Shown here piece by piece: positions 39,301-50,900 of a DNA stretch of 64,000 nt. Positions within the stretch are counted from its first letter, which is position 1. The number at the start of each line of letters is the position of its first letter. The position numbers and the translations under genes are program-made. The DNA lies in assembly GCF_022437945.1 (NCBI RefSeq), contig NZ_CP092535.1:744001-808000 (forward strand), read 5' to 3'. Source of the stretch: Nocardioides sp. TF02-7 (lineage in GTDB: Bacteria; Actinomycetota; Actinomycetes; Propionibacteriales; Nocardioidaceae). Under the pieces are notes generated by a model that ran no database searches, was not told the origin of the DNA, and saw only the letters and a program-made list of their open reading frames with translations.

Positions 39301-40374
39301 CTACGCCGCGAGCAGCCGCAGTGTCTGCTCCCGCGCGGGCGCGGTCGCCGGGTCGGTGCCGACGCTCGCGCTGGCGACCGGGTTGACCATCACTTCGTCG
39401 ACGTCGTACGCCGCGGCGAGGCGCCGCAGCTCGGCGCGGGCGGTCGCGGGGTCGCCGACCACCCACCGCTGCCGCATGGAGTCGATGACCTGCCGGTGAC
39501 CGGGCGGCAGCCCCTCGGCGACGAGCTTCTCGGCTTCCTCGACCAGTGGCTGCGCCTGCATCGGCCGGCCGGTGCGGAGGTCGGCCATCTGCAGCAGCTG
39601 CGGAAGCGCGAGCCGCTCGGCCTCGGCGGTGGTGTCGGCGACCGCCGCGTTGACGGTGAGGAAGGTGCGCGGCTCGGTGAGCTCGGGCGAGGGCTGGAAG
39701 CCGGAGCGGTAGATCTCGAGGGCCTGCTCGGTGCCGGAGCCGGAGAAGTGGTGGGCGAAGACGTAGGGCAGGCCCTTCTCGGCGGCCAGCCGGGCCGAGT
39801 AGTCCGACGACCCCAGCAGCCACACCGTCGGGGAGGACGTGGCGGCCGGCGTGGCCCTCAGCAGGTGGGTGCGGCCGCGCAGCGCCAGCCCGACACCGCC
39901 CGGGTCCATCATGGCGAGCACGTCGTCGACGTACTGGGGGAAGCGGGCGACCGCCTCGTCGGTGACGCCTCCGGCGCCGTGCCGCAGCGCCCAGCTGGTG
40001 ACCGGGTCGGAGCCGGGCGCCCGCCCGATCCCGAGGTCGATGCGGCCGGGGAAGGCCGCCTCGAGCAGCGCGAACTGCTCCGCGACGACGAGCGGCGCGT
40101 GGTTGGGCAGCATCACCCCGCCGGAGCCGACGCGGAGCCGCCGGGTGTGGGCGGCGACCATCCCGATCAGGACGGGCGGGTTGGTCGCGGCGACCGCAGC
40201 CATGTTGTGGTGCTCGGCCAGCCAGTAGCGCCGGTAGCCGAGGTCGTCGGCCGTCCGCGCCAGCGCGATCGTGGCGGCGAGCGCGTCGCCGGTGGCCTGG
40301 TCGGTGCGCACCGGCACCAGGTCGAGCACCGAGAGGGCAGGCAGGGACTGATCGGTGAGGGCGTCGTCGGTCAT
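39301..40374 (-). CDS. LLM-class flavin-dependent oxidoreductase
   Basis: This luciferase-like flavin or F420 oxidoreductase has 357 residues and an intact frame. Motifs are LSVLDLVPVR, RYWLAEHHNMAAVAATNPPVLIG (the WxAEHH of the group) and RIDLGIGRAPGSDP. It resembles the monooxygenases annotated as YhbW-like; the substrate is unknown. The start is ATG 40374, with a GTG immediately before it at 40377. It lies just after the terminator of the giant secreted protein operon. Confidence 0.88.
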   Translation of the reverse strand: MTDDALTDQSLPALSVLDLVPVRTDQATGDALAATIALARTADDLGYRRYWLAEHHNMAAVAATNPPVLIGMVAAHTRRLRVGSGGVMLPNHAPLVVAEQFALLEAAFPGRIDLGIGRAPGSDPVTSWALRHGAGGVTDEAVARFPQYVDDVLAMMDPGGVGLALRGRTHLLRATPAATSSPTVWLLGSSDYSARLAAEKGLPYVFAHHFSGSGTEQALEIYRSGFQPSPELTEPRTFLTVNAAVADTTAEAERLALPQLLQMADLRTGRPMQAQPLVEEAEKLVAEGLPPGHRQVIDSMRQRWVVGDPATARAELRRLAAAYDVDEVMVNPVASASVGTDPATAPAREQTLRLLAA

Positions 40375-40400
40375 CACAGGGACAAGGCGCCGGCGCCGCC

Positions 40401-40438
40401 CGGCATTCCCGCCGCCGCCGACGGCGGCGGGAATGCCG
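40401..40438 (-). terminator. Terminator of the giant secreted protein operon
   Basis: The 17-bp perfect arms 40401-40417 and 40422-40438 have a CCGA loop, 7 bases downstream of the stop of the ThuA/sugar-dehydrogenase protein on the minus strand. Confidence 0.8.
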
Positions 40439-40444
40439 TCGCCG

Positions 40445-43400
40445 CTAGCGGCGGCGGACGACGCGGAACGTCCAGGTCCTCACCGTGCGGTTGCCCGCGC
40501 GGTCGACCGCGACCACCTTCACCCGGTGCCGGCCGGGCCGGAGCCGGTTGCGCACCTGCGCGGTGACCCGGTCGCGCCGGTCGTCGTAGGTGATCTTCCG
40601 TCGCTTGCCGTCGACCAGGACCTTGATCCCCCTTGCGGGCCACGCCCCGGCCGCGGTCGCTGACCTTGGCGACTACCTTCGGCGTCCGGTCGGCCGTTCG
40701 GCCCTTGGGCGCCAGCGCCTTCACCTTGGGCTTCCACCGGTCCTTCGGCTCCGGCTCCGGTTCGGGCTCCTCCTCGCCAGTGACGCGGAAGTAGTCGAAC
40801 GTGACGTCGCGGTCGGGCTGGTTGACGCCGAAGGCGGCCAGGCCGAACGACATGGCGGCCGTCGGGTGGGAGACCGTGGAGATGGTCTGCCAGTCGGCGC
40901 CGTCGAACGCAACCTCGCCGGTGTAGTCGGTGCCGACCTTCGTCAGCCGGAGGCGGTACGCCGACACGTTGGCCGGCGCTTCGACGTCCAGCTGCGGGTC
41001 CTGGATGTCCGAGCCGACCTCCGACCGCACCTCGACCCGGTTGATGCGGCCCTGGCCCTCGTCGGCGATCACCACGAGCTTGACGTAGTTGTCGGGGTCG
41101 CCGACGACCACGAGGCCGGCCTGCGAGTAGCCGGTGGTGAGCTCCGCAGCGGTGATCCGCGTCTCCAGGACGTAGTCCTCGGAGGTGTGGTCGGCCGACT
41201 GGAGGAACACGTTCCGCACCGCCGCCGGGTCGGCGTCCTGGTAGAACTCGCTCGGCGTCGTGGTGATCGTCAGCTGCCCGTCGGCCAGCTCGTAGAGCTC
41301 CGGGTCCTCCTGGAAGATCATGTTCCACCGGCAGGTGTCGATAGTCTCGCCGTCGAACTCGTCGCTCGGCTCGGCCTCGCCCGGGCACTCGGGCAGCACC
41401 TGCACCCCGACGCTCGCCGTGCGCGAGGCCCCCCGGGCGTCGGTCACCGTCAGCCGGGCGGTGTAGGTGCCGGCCTGCTGGTAGGTGTAGGTCGCCTCGA
41501 GCGTGTCCGCCGTGTCGTCGTCGGTGCCGGCGACGCCGAAGTCCCATGCGTAGGTGAGCTCGTCGCCGTCGGCGTCCTCGGCGGTGCCGGTGAACGCGAC
41601 CTCGAGCGGCGCCTCGCCCCGCACCGGCGAGGCCGAGGCGGTCACGGTCGGGCGGGAGTTCTCCGAGACGCCGCGGCCGACCGCGTCGAAGAAGTTCACG
41701 TTGAACAGCCCGGTCTGGCCCGCGCTCGGGGCCTCGAAGACGAGGAACAGCTCGTGCGTGCCGGCCGAGCGGGCCGCCTCCGGCACCTCCATCTCGACCC
41801 AGCCCCAGTTCTGCCACCCGCCGGTCGGCGTCACCGGCACCGAGCCGACGAGCTCGCCGGTGGGCGAGTCGAAGCGCGCCTCGATCGTGCCGCCGACGCC
41901 GCCGGAGGAGACGCGGAACCGCAGCTTCTCCACGCCGGTCAGGTTCACCGGCGCGTAGGAGACGTGGTCGCCGTCGTCGATGAACGCCACGCTGCTCGCG
42001 CCGCCCTGCGGGTCGTTCACGGCCTCGAGCTGGACGCCCTGCTGGCTGGTGAAGTGCTCGGCCTGCTTGCGCTTGGGCTGCAGCACGACCTCGTCCTCGC
42101 CGGTCAGCGGCGCGACGCCCGAGCCGCCGTCGGTGTAGCGGACGTTGATCACGCCGAAGACGTTGGCCGACGCGTCGTGGCCTTCGTCGGCGACGGTCGG
42201 GAGCTGCACGTCGCAGCCCGTGGCCGAGCTCAGCGGGTGGCCGTGCGTGTCGTGGCCGAGCACGTACTCCACCCGCACGTCGGTGCAGTCGATCTCCTGC
42301 TCCTCCGGGTCCGTCACGTTTACGGTCACGTGCACGGTGTCGCCGAACTCGAAGAACCCGCCGTCGGGCGGCGTCTGGATCTCGACCGTCGGCCGGGTGT
42401 TGCCGACGGTCACCACCACGGTGGCGTTGCCGGTGCGGCCGGTGGTGTCGGTGACGGTCAGCCGGGCGTCGTACTGACCCTCCTCGGCGTAGGTGTGGGT
42501 CGGGTCCGGGGCGGTGGAGTCGGTGGTCCCGTCGCCGTCGAAGTCCCACGCGTAGGAGACGATCTCGTCGCCGGTGTCGGGGTCGGTCGAGCCCTCGCTG
42601 GAGAACTCCACCTCCAGCGGCGGCTGCCCGGAGTCCGGGGTCGCCGACGCCTCCGCGCGCGGTGCGCGGGTGCCGTCCTCGACGTAGTTGATCTTGTAGA
42701 CCGCGGAGTTCTCGTTGCCGGTGAAGTAGCCGCCGTTGCCGTAGTCGAGGACGTAGAGCGACCCGTCGGGGCCGAACTCCATGTCGATGACGGCATAGAG
42801 CGTCGAGGACTCGAAGAACGGCCGGATGGCGGTGATGTCGCCCTCCGCGTCCATCGCGATGTCGCGGATCCAGCCGCGGGTCCACTCGCCGGCGAAGAAG
42901 TGGTTGTCGTAGTACTCCGGGAACTTCACGTCCGACGCGAGGTCGGCGTCGTAGTCGTAGACCGGGCCCGCCATCGGGCCCTCGCCCCCGCTCCCGAACT
43001 CGTCGGTGGTCTTGCCGTTGTAGGTGACGTTGCCGCCGTCATAGTGGATCCACGCCGGCTGGGCGGGCGGGAGCTCGGTCAGCCCGGTGTTGTTCGGCGA
43101 GTCGTTCACCGGGTTCGCACAGTCGAACCGGTCACCGGACTCGCCGGTGGCGAAGTCGTGGTCGACGTACGTCGTCTGCTCGGTGTTGGGCCCGGTGCAG
43201 TAGGGCCAGCCGAAGTTGCCGGCCTCGCGGACCTGGTCGAACTCCACGATCCCCTGCGGGCCGCGCTGCGGGTTCGCCGCGCCGGCGTCGGGGCCGTATT
43301 CGCCGACGTAGACGTAGCCGGTCTCCTTGTCGACCGTCATCCGGAACGGGTTGCGGAAGCCCATCGCGTAGATCTCGGGCCGCGTCTTCTCGTCCGGGTC

Positions 43401-44934
43401 GTCCGCCTCGGGGAACAGGTTGCCCTCGGGGACGGTGTAGACCGCCTCGGTCGGGTCCGGCGTGATCCGCAGGATCTTGCCCCCGCAGGTCGTTGGTGTT
43501 GGCCGACGTGCGCTGGGCGTCGTACGCCGGGTTGCGGTCGGCGCGCTCGTCGAGCGGTGCGTAGCCGTCCGAGGCGAACGGGTTGCTGTCGTCGCCGGTG
43601 GAGAGGTAGAGGTTGCCGTCGGCGTCGAAGTCGATCGCGCCGCCGGCGTGGCAGCAGATGCCCCGGTCGGCGTCGACACGGAGCAGCTCCTGCTCCGTGC
43701 TCAGGTCGAGGTCGTCGTCGACGAACCTCACGCGCGACAGGACGTTGTGGCCCTTCCACTGCTCGAAGGTGGCGGCGGTGCCGGTGTTGGGGGCGTCGCC
43801 GGCCGGGGTGTCGAGCGGAGGCGCGTAGTAGAGGTAGACCCAGCCGGTCTCCTCGAAGTCCGGCGACACCGCCAGGCTCTGCAGCCCGTCCTCGTCGTGC
43901 TGGTAGACCGGCACGGTCGCGATGTGCTGCGTGCCGCCCTCGAGGTCGGTGAGGAAGACCCGGCCGTCGCGGGCGTTGTGGAGCACCCGGCCGTCGGGCA
44001 GCACCGACAGGCTCATCGGCTCGCCCACCTTGTCGACACCCTTGGCCAGGGTGACCTGCTCGAAGTCGCTCTCGCTGGGCGGAAGCTCCGCGCAGCCGTC
44101 GGGCTCCTGGCCCGCGGCGTACTGGATGCCGCCGAGGAGGTGGAGGGTGAACAACGGGTCGCTGAACGACTGCTCGGTGTGGCCGCCGCCGGTGTACCAG
44201 CTGCGACCGCCGTTGAACTCGTGGTACCAGGCGATCGGGTGGTCGTCGTCGGTGGCGTTGCCGTCCTGCTCGTCGTAGGTGCTCTCGTCGAGCGTGGCGA
44301 TCACGTTCACGTGGTCGCGCGGGCTGTAGTCCTCTCCCCCGCCGTTGACCACCGGGTCCTCCGGCGACTGGAAGTTGTACCACTCGTCGGTGCGGGTCCA
44401 GGTCGACGGCAGGAAGCAGCTCGACGCCGTCTCCGGGTCCTCCACCACCACGTCGGCCGCGGTGGTGCCCGGCGGGTGGTTCTTGAAGTAGGCCCCGACG
44501 AGGTCGCCGTACCACGGCCAGGTGTACTCGGTGTCGGACGCCGCGTGCACACCGACGTAGCCGCCGCCGGCCTGGACGTAGCGCTCGAAGGCGCCCTGCT
44601 GCGCGTCGTCGAGGACGTCGCCGGTCGTGGAGAGCCACACCACCGCCTCGTACTGCTCGAGGTTGGCGTCGGTGAAGGCGGCGGGGTCCTCGGTCGCGGT
44701 GACCGAGAAGCCGTGCTCCGCCCCGAGCTGCTCGACGGCGGCGATGCCCTCGTCGATCGAGCTGTGGCGGAAGCCCGCCGTCCTGGAGAAGACCAGGACG
44801 TCGTACGCCGGCTCGGCGGCCTGGGCGGCCTGGGCGGGCGCCGCCGGCGCCGCGGTGGTGGGTGCGGCCGGCACGAGCAGGGTGCCGGAGACGACACCCA
44901 ACCCCGCGACGGCCGCGAGCAGTCGCTGGTGCAT
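40445..44934 (-). CDS. Giant secreted protein A: ThuA, PQQ-type sugar dehydrogenase propeller, PKD and carbohydrate-binding modules
   Basis: About 1495 residues, with a Sec signal peptide (to about residue 40). ThuA-like domain at about 45-270 (YDVLVFSRTAGFRHSSIDEGIAAVEQLG, GGGYVGVHAASDTEYTWPWYG). Glucose/sorbosone-type dehydrogenase propeller at about 290-755 (ANTNDLRGKILRITPD, GFRNPFRMTVDKETGYVYVGEYGPDAG). PKD repeats at about 758-846 and 1091-1180 (YAWDFDGDG, YAWDFG). CBM6-like sandwich at about 950-1075, DUF1349/LamG-like at about 1186-1385 and a basic C-terminal module shared with protein B. No sortase motif. Extra G bases near 40632 and 43482 shift the frame. GAGGAG precedes ATG 44934, 46 bases after the protein B stop. 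Likely acts on polysaccharide or glycosides outside the cell. Confidence 0.82.
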
Positions 44935-44980
44935 GTTCACTCCTCGTCGTCGTCGACAGTCGTGAGCCGGTGGCGGTGGG

Positions 44981-47900
44981 CTACCGCACGATGCGGAACC
45001 GCCAGACCTTGACCGTCCTGTTGCCGGCGCGGTCGACCGCGACGACCTTCACCCGGTGCCGGCCGGGCTGGAGCCGCTTGCGCACCTGCGCGGTGACCCG
45101 GTCGCGCCGCTCGTTGTAGGTGAACCGCTGCCGCTTGCCGTCGACCAGCACCTTGATGCCGCTGCGGGCCACCCCCTGCCGGCGTCGCGGACTATCGCGA
45201 CCACCTTCGGGGTGCGGTCCTTGGTGCGGCCCTTCGGCGAGAGCGCGCGCACCGCCGGGCGCCGGTTGTCGGCCGGCGGCCCGGTGACCCGCACCCGCAC
45301 GGTGTCGGTGACCTCGCTGCCCGACTCCGGGTCGGTGACCGTGACCCGGGCGGTGTAGGTGCCCCGCTTGCGGTAGCGGTGGTCGGGGTCGGGACCGGTG
45401 GCGGTGCCGCCGTCGCCGAACGTCCACGCGTACTCCAGGCCCCCGCAGGTCCGGCGCCAGGTCGACGCACCCGATCCGCAGCGCCGGGTTGTCCGGGTCG
45501 TGGATCACGATCGACAGCGCCTTCGCTCCGGCGCGCTGGGTGCTCTCCACCGTGACGGTGCCGCTCGCGCCGGACGCGTCGGTGGTGAACATCGGCCAGA
45601 TCTCGTTGTCCTCCCCGAAGTTCTGCGACTCGTCGAACCGGAAGTGCGCGCCGCCGTCGTTGGACGAGCACGGCTCCTCGTGCACGTGCACCATGTGGTG
45701 GACCTCGGGCTTGAGACCCGTCACCTCCACCGTCGTCGTCGTGGCGCCACGGCTGCGCACCATGGTCGCCGTACCGGCGAGGTCGGGGTACGTCGTCGTG
45801 CCCGCGGCGAACGGCTGGAACTCACCGGAGGTGGTCACCTCGGTCGAGAACCGCACGTCGAGCGGCGCCTTGCCCTTCGCCGGCCGCGCGGAGGCCTCGA
45901 TCTCGGGCATCGGCGTCTCCCCCGCCGCCCTCGGTCACCTCGATGTCGAGGGTGTCGGAGCCCTCGTTGCCCTCCGGGTCGGTGACCGTGAGCGTCGCGG
46001 TGTAGCTGCCGGGCTCCTGGTAGGTGTAGCCCTTGCGGCCCGGCCCGGTCGCGGTGTCCTCGTCGGTGCCCGGGACGCCGAAGTCCCACTCGTAGGTCAG
46101 GTCGCCGCCCTGCGCGTCGGTCGCACTGCCGATGAAGTTGACGTTGAGCGGGGCCGGTCCGGTGGTGTTGCTCGCTCCGAGCGTGACCACCGGAGCCTCA
46201 CCGGTGACGGTGATCGGGAACTCCTCCTCGTAGACCCCGCCCTTGCCGTCGGAGACCGTCAGTGTCGCCGTGTAGTCGCCGGCCTCCTCGTAGAGCATGT
46301 GGGCGTGCGCCGCCGTCGAGGTGTCGGACGGCTCGTCCGACATCCCGAAGTCCCACAGGTAGGTCAGGTCGTCGCCGTCCGGGTCCTCGGCACGCGCCTC
46401 GAAGTGCACGTAGAGGGGAGCGGCGCCGCTGCGCGGGTCGACGAACGGGTCGGCCGTCGGCGGCCGGTTGCCCGGGACGTCGTCCTCCTCGACCACCACC
46501 GTGCCGGTCATGATGCTGCCGTGGATCGCGCACCAGTACTCGTAGACACCGGGTTCGGTGAAGGTCCACCGCACCGGCTCGCCGCCGGGCTCGCGGTACT
46601 GGGCGATGTCCCAGTTGTCGCTGCGGGCGGTGATGTCGTGGGCCATCGTGGCCTGGTCGAACTGCCACTCCACGGTGTCGCCGACCTCGACGTTGACCGT
46701 CGAGGTCCCGTTGTCCGCCGACACCCACCGGCTGGTGCCCTCGTCGACGGCGTCGACGACCCACGTCCGGGGACCGGGCTCCTCGTCGCCGGCGAACCGG
46801 AAGAAGTCGTAGTCGGCGACGACCGGCGACGCGTTGCCGCGCAGCGCCATCACACCCACGCGCGGTGAGCTGATCCCCGCCAGCGCCCGCGGGTCCCCGA
46901 CCTGGGTGAACTCGTCACCGTCGGTGGAGTAGTAGCCGCGCAGGCTGGTGCCGTCGGAGGTGAGGCGCAGCCAGAACGTCGTCGGGAAGTCCGCCGGCAG
47001 GAACGGTCCGTCGAACGAGCCGCCCCCGGTGTGCCAGTCGCCCTCGAAGTCGAAGGTGTTGTTGGGGTCGCTGCTCTTGAGGAACTCGATCCACTCGTTG
47101 CCGCTGCCCTTGTTGACGAACATCAGCTTCGCGAAGCCGGAGCTCCCGCTGCCCGCGACCACCAGGCCCGCCTGCTGGCCGCCCTCGCTCGGGTCGAAGG
47201 TGAGCTTCGACGTCACCGTCCACTCACCGTCGGGCGCCGCCTGGGTGATGATGTTGGGCGCGTCGGCGTACTCGCCGGACCCGGCGGTCAGGTGCAGCGC
47301 GCCGTCGGAGACCGAGTACAGCGACGGGTCGGCCCGGCGCACCTGCCAGTTGCAGTTGTCGTCGAGCGCGTCGTCGTCGAACTCGTCCGACCGCCGGTCG
47401 TTGCACGGCTCGGGCTCCTCGACGTTGACCGCCGAGATCGCCAGGACGTGCAGTCGCTCCTCGTCGGGGAGCGTGATCGACGCCAGGTCCTTCTCCGGGT
47501 CGACCTCGAGGGTCTGGATGAACAGGTAGACCCGGGGACCGGTGTCGCCGGCGGGGTCGTGCCGGTGCTGCATGTTGACCGCGATCGACTCGCCGTACTT
47601 GGGCGTCTGGGCCCAGTCGGTGAACTTCAGCGGCAGCTGCTCGCTCGTGCCGTCGGTGTAGGTCACCGTGACCGGGGCGTCCACGTCACCGTGGTGGGCG
47701 GAGCCCAGCACCTTCAGCTGCTCGAAGCTGCCCGACGGGAGCGCGATCTCCTGGCCCGCCGCCTCGACGGTGTTGAGCTCGCCGTCGGCCGGGCTGGGGA
47801 ACTCGAAGTCCACGCCGTCGAGCTCGACCGGCCCGCCGTTCTCCCGCACCGACGAGGGCAGCAGCTCCGCGGCGAACGACCAGCCGCCGTCGTCGAAGTT

Positions 47901-50900
47901 GCCGTCACTCGGGTTGGCGTGGGTGGAGATGCCGTCGTTGTTGAAGTGGGCGCTCAGGTCGGCGACCGGCCGGCAACGACCGTCGGCGAGCACCTGGACG
48001 GCCAGCGTGCGCACGCCGGTGTTGCCGTCGGGGTCGGTGACCGTCAGCCGCGCGGTGTAGTCGCCCGGCTCGGCGTAGGTGTACGACGGGCTCGGCTCGG
48101 TCGACGTGTCGTCGTCGGTGCCGTCGACGCCGAAGTCCCAGGCGTAGGTCACGTCCTGCCCCTGCGGGTCCACCGCGGAGCCGGTGAACGCCACCGTGAG
48201 CGGGGCGATGCCGCACCGCGGGACCGCGGTGGCGCTCGGCACCGGGTCGACGAGGACCGTGATCTCCTGCGTCGTCCGCGGCGCACCGCGGTTGCCCTCG
48301 CTGTCGACCGGGGTGACCGTCGCCCGGTAGGTGCCGCCCTCGGTGTACTCGTGGCTGATCGTGGCGCCGCCCGTCTCCTCGGTGCCGTCGCCGAAGTCCC
48401 ACTCGTAGGTGATCTCGTCGCCCTGCCGGTCGATGCCCTCGGCCTCGAGGTCGACCGTCAGCGGAGCGGCGCCCCGGACGGGGTCGGCCGTCACCGTGTT
48501 GATGAACGGCTCGTCGACCTCCAGCTCCTGGATCTGGATGTTGCGGAAGGAGACCGTGTCGGCGTCACCGTGGTTCTGCAGGCCGACGTAGCCCTCGCTA
48601 CCGCGTGAGCCGTCGGAGGTGTACTCGTTCACGACCTCGCCGTTGAGCAGCATCGTGTAGGTCTGCCCGACGACGCGGATCTCGTAGTCGTTCCACTCGC
48701 CGGTGGGCCGCGCGTTGCGCCGGTCCTCGCGGTCGAAGTTGTAGACCGAACCCGTCTTCTGCGGCTCGTCGTTCGGCTGGCCCTCCTTGATCTGGATCTC
48801 GTGGCCCTCGTCGACCGCCACCCACGGGTCGGTGCCCGGGTCGGGGAACCGGTGGAAGACGCCGGAGTTGTCGCCGTCGTCGGAGAGCCGGAACTGCAGC
48901 TTCATCGAGTAGTCCTCGAAGCTCTCCGCGGAGTACCAGAACAACCCGAGGCCACCGCGCGAGGTGAGCGTGCACTCCTCGACGTCGAACCCACCCGGAC
49001 CGGCCTGCGACCAGCCCTCCGTGGTGGTGCCGTCGAACAGGAGCCGGTAGCCCTCGTCGGGCGTGGGTGCGGTCACGCACGGCCGGCGCACGGTCACCGG
49101 CACGGTCGCGCTGGTCGACTTGTCGGTGGCGTCGGTCGCCGTGACCGTCGCCGTGTAGCGGCCGGGCTCGGCGTACGTGTACGTCGCGTCCGCGGTGTCG
49201 GCGACGTCGTCGTCGGTGCCCTCGACCCCGAAGTCCCAGTGGTAGCTGATCTCGTCGCCGTCGCCGTCGACCGCCTCGGCCGAGAAGTCGACCTCGAGCG
49301 GCGCCTGGCCGTCGTTCGGCGTCGCCTCGGCGGACGTGATCGTCGGCGACACGTTGGCCGCGATGCCGCGGCCGGCGAACCGGACCTGGTCGAAGTTGAT
49401 CTCGCCCGGACCGTCGTAGACGAAGTAGAGCGGACGGCCGCCCTCGTCGGCGTCGCGGGCGGTGATGTCGCCCCCGACGGTCTTGTAGAAGTACAGGCCC
49501 TGCGTGCCGCCGTCGAGCGGGACGTCGGCGACCACCGGCCCGTCGGGCGTGCCGGTGCGCAGCTCGATCGAGGCGCCCCCCGCCGGCGTTGCCGGAGTAG
49601 GTGAGGGACACGCCGGTCATGTTGAGCAGGCTCATCGGCTCGAAGCCGACCCAGTCGCCGTCACCCATGCCGGTGATGAGCGACCCGCCGCCGGGACGGG
49701 TGCCGCTCTTGTCGTCGTAGCCGGTCTGGCCGACGCCCGAGCGCAGCGACGCGTGCTCGGCCTGGCGGAGCTTGGGCTGGAGCGTGATGAAGTCCTGCCC
49801 GGTCAGCGGCGCGTTCGCGCCGCCGTTGGCGCCACGGTCGCTGTAGCTGGCGGAGATCACGCCGTAGGTGTTGGCGTCGGGGCCGTGGTCGGTCGACTCG
49901 GCCGTGGTCATCACGCCCTCGCAACCGTTGACGCTGAGGTTGGGGTGCACGTGCCCGTCGTGGCCGAGGCCCTCGGAGACGACGACCTTCGAGCAGTCGA
50001 CGGTCTCCTCCGCGTCGGTCACGTCGACGTCGAACGCGATGTCGTCGCCGGAGTCGAAGAACCCGCCGTCGACGGGCAGCTGAATGTCGACCTTCGGCCG
50101 GGTGTTGCCGACGTTGACCGTCACCTGCGCGGTGGCGGACTTGCCGGTGCTGTCGGTGACCGTCAGCACGACGGCGTAGTCGCCCACCGCGTCGAACGTG
50201 TGCGTCGGGTCCGGCTCGGTGGAGTCGGCCGTCCCGTCCTCGTCGAAGTCCCAGGCGTAGGTGAGGTCGTCGCCGTCGGGGTCCTCGGTGCCCTCGCTCG
50301 AGAACGCGACCGTCAGCGGCGCCTCGCCCTCGGTGACGTCGGCCGACGCCTCGGCGGTCGGCGCGCGCCCGTCGACGGCGTAGTCGATGCGGACCAGCTT
50401 GGTGTCGGGCGAGCCGGAGAAGAACCCGGAGCCGTACTCGAGCACGTAGAGCGAGCCGTCGGCGCCGAACTCCATGTCACCGGGGGCGTAGAAGCCGCTC
50501 ATGAAGTCGTTGATCGACTCGATGTTGCCGGACTCGTCCATCCGGACTTCCTTGATCCAGCCGCGGCTCATCTCCGCCATGAAGTACGAGCCCTCGTAGT
50601 ACGCCGGGAACGCGGTGTCCTTGGCGGCGGTGTTGCGCGACTGCCGGTAGACCTGGCCGCCGATCGGGGTCGAGCCCTCGACCTCGGGGTACTTGAACGG
50701 CGCCGACGTGGAGTAGGGGGATCCAGGCGTCGGTCATCGGCGGCAGGTCGGTGAGGCCGGTGTTGTTGGGCGAGTCGTTGGTGTCGGCCATGCCGTCGGG
50801 GTCGTTGCACGGGAACCGCTTGGGCGTCCCGTCGGGGTTCTCCCGCCAGGTGTTCGCGACGAAGTCCCAGTCGACGTACGCCCCGCCGATCCCCTGCGCG

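Noticed and set aside
40590..43952. A 1120-codon plus-strand frame
   Set aside because: It is the GC-rich antisense shadow of secreted protein A, with a Val/Gly/Arg-biased composition and no recognisable domain.
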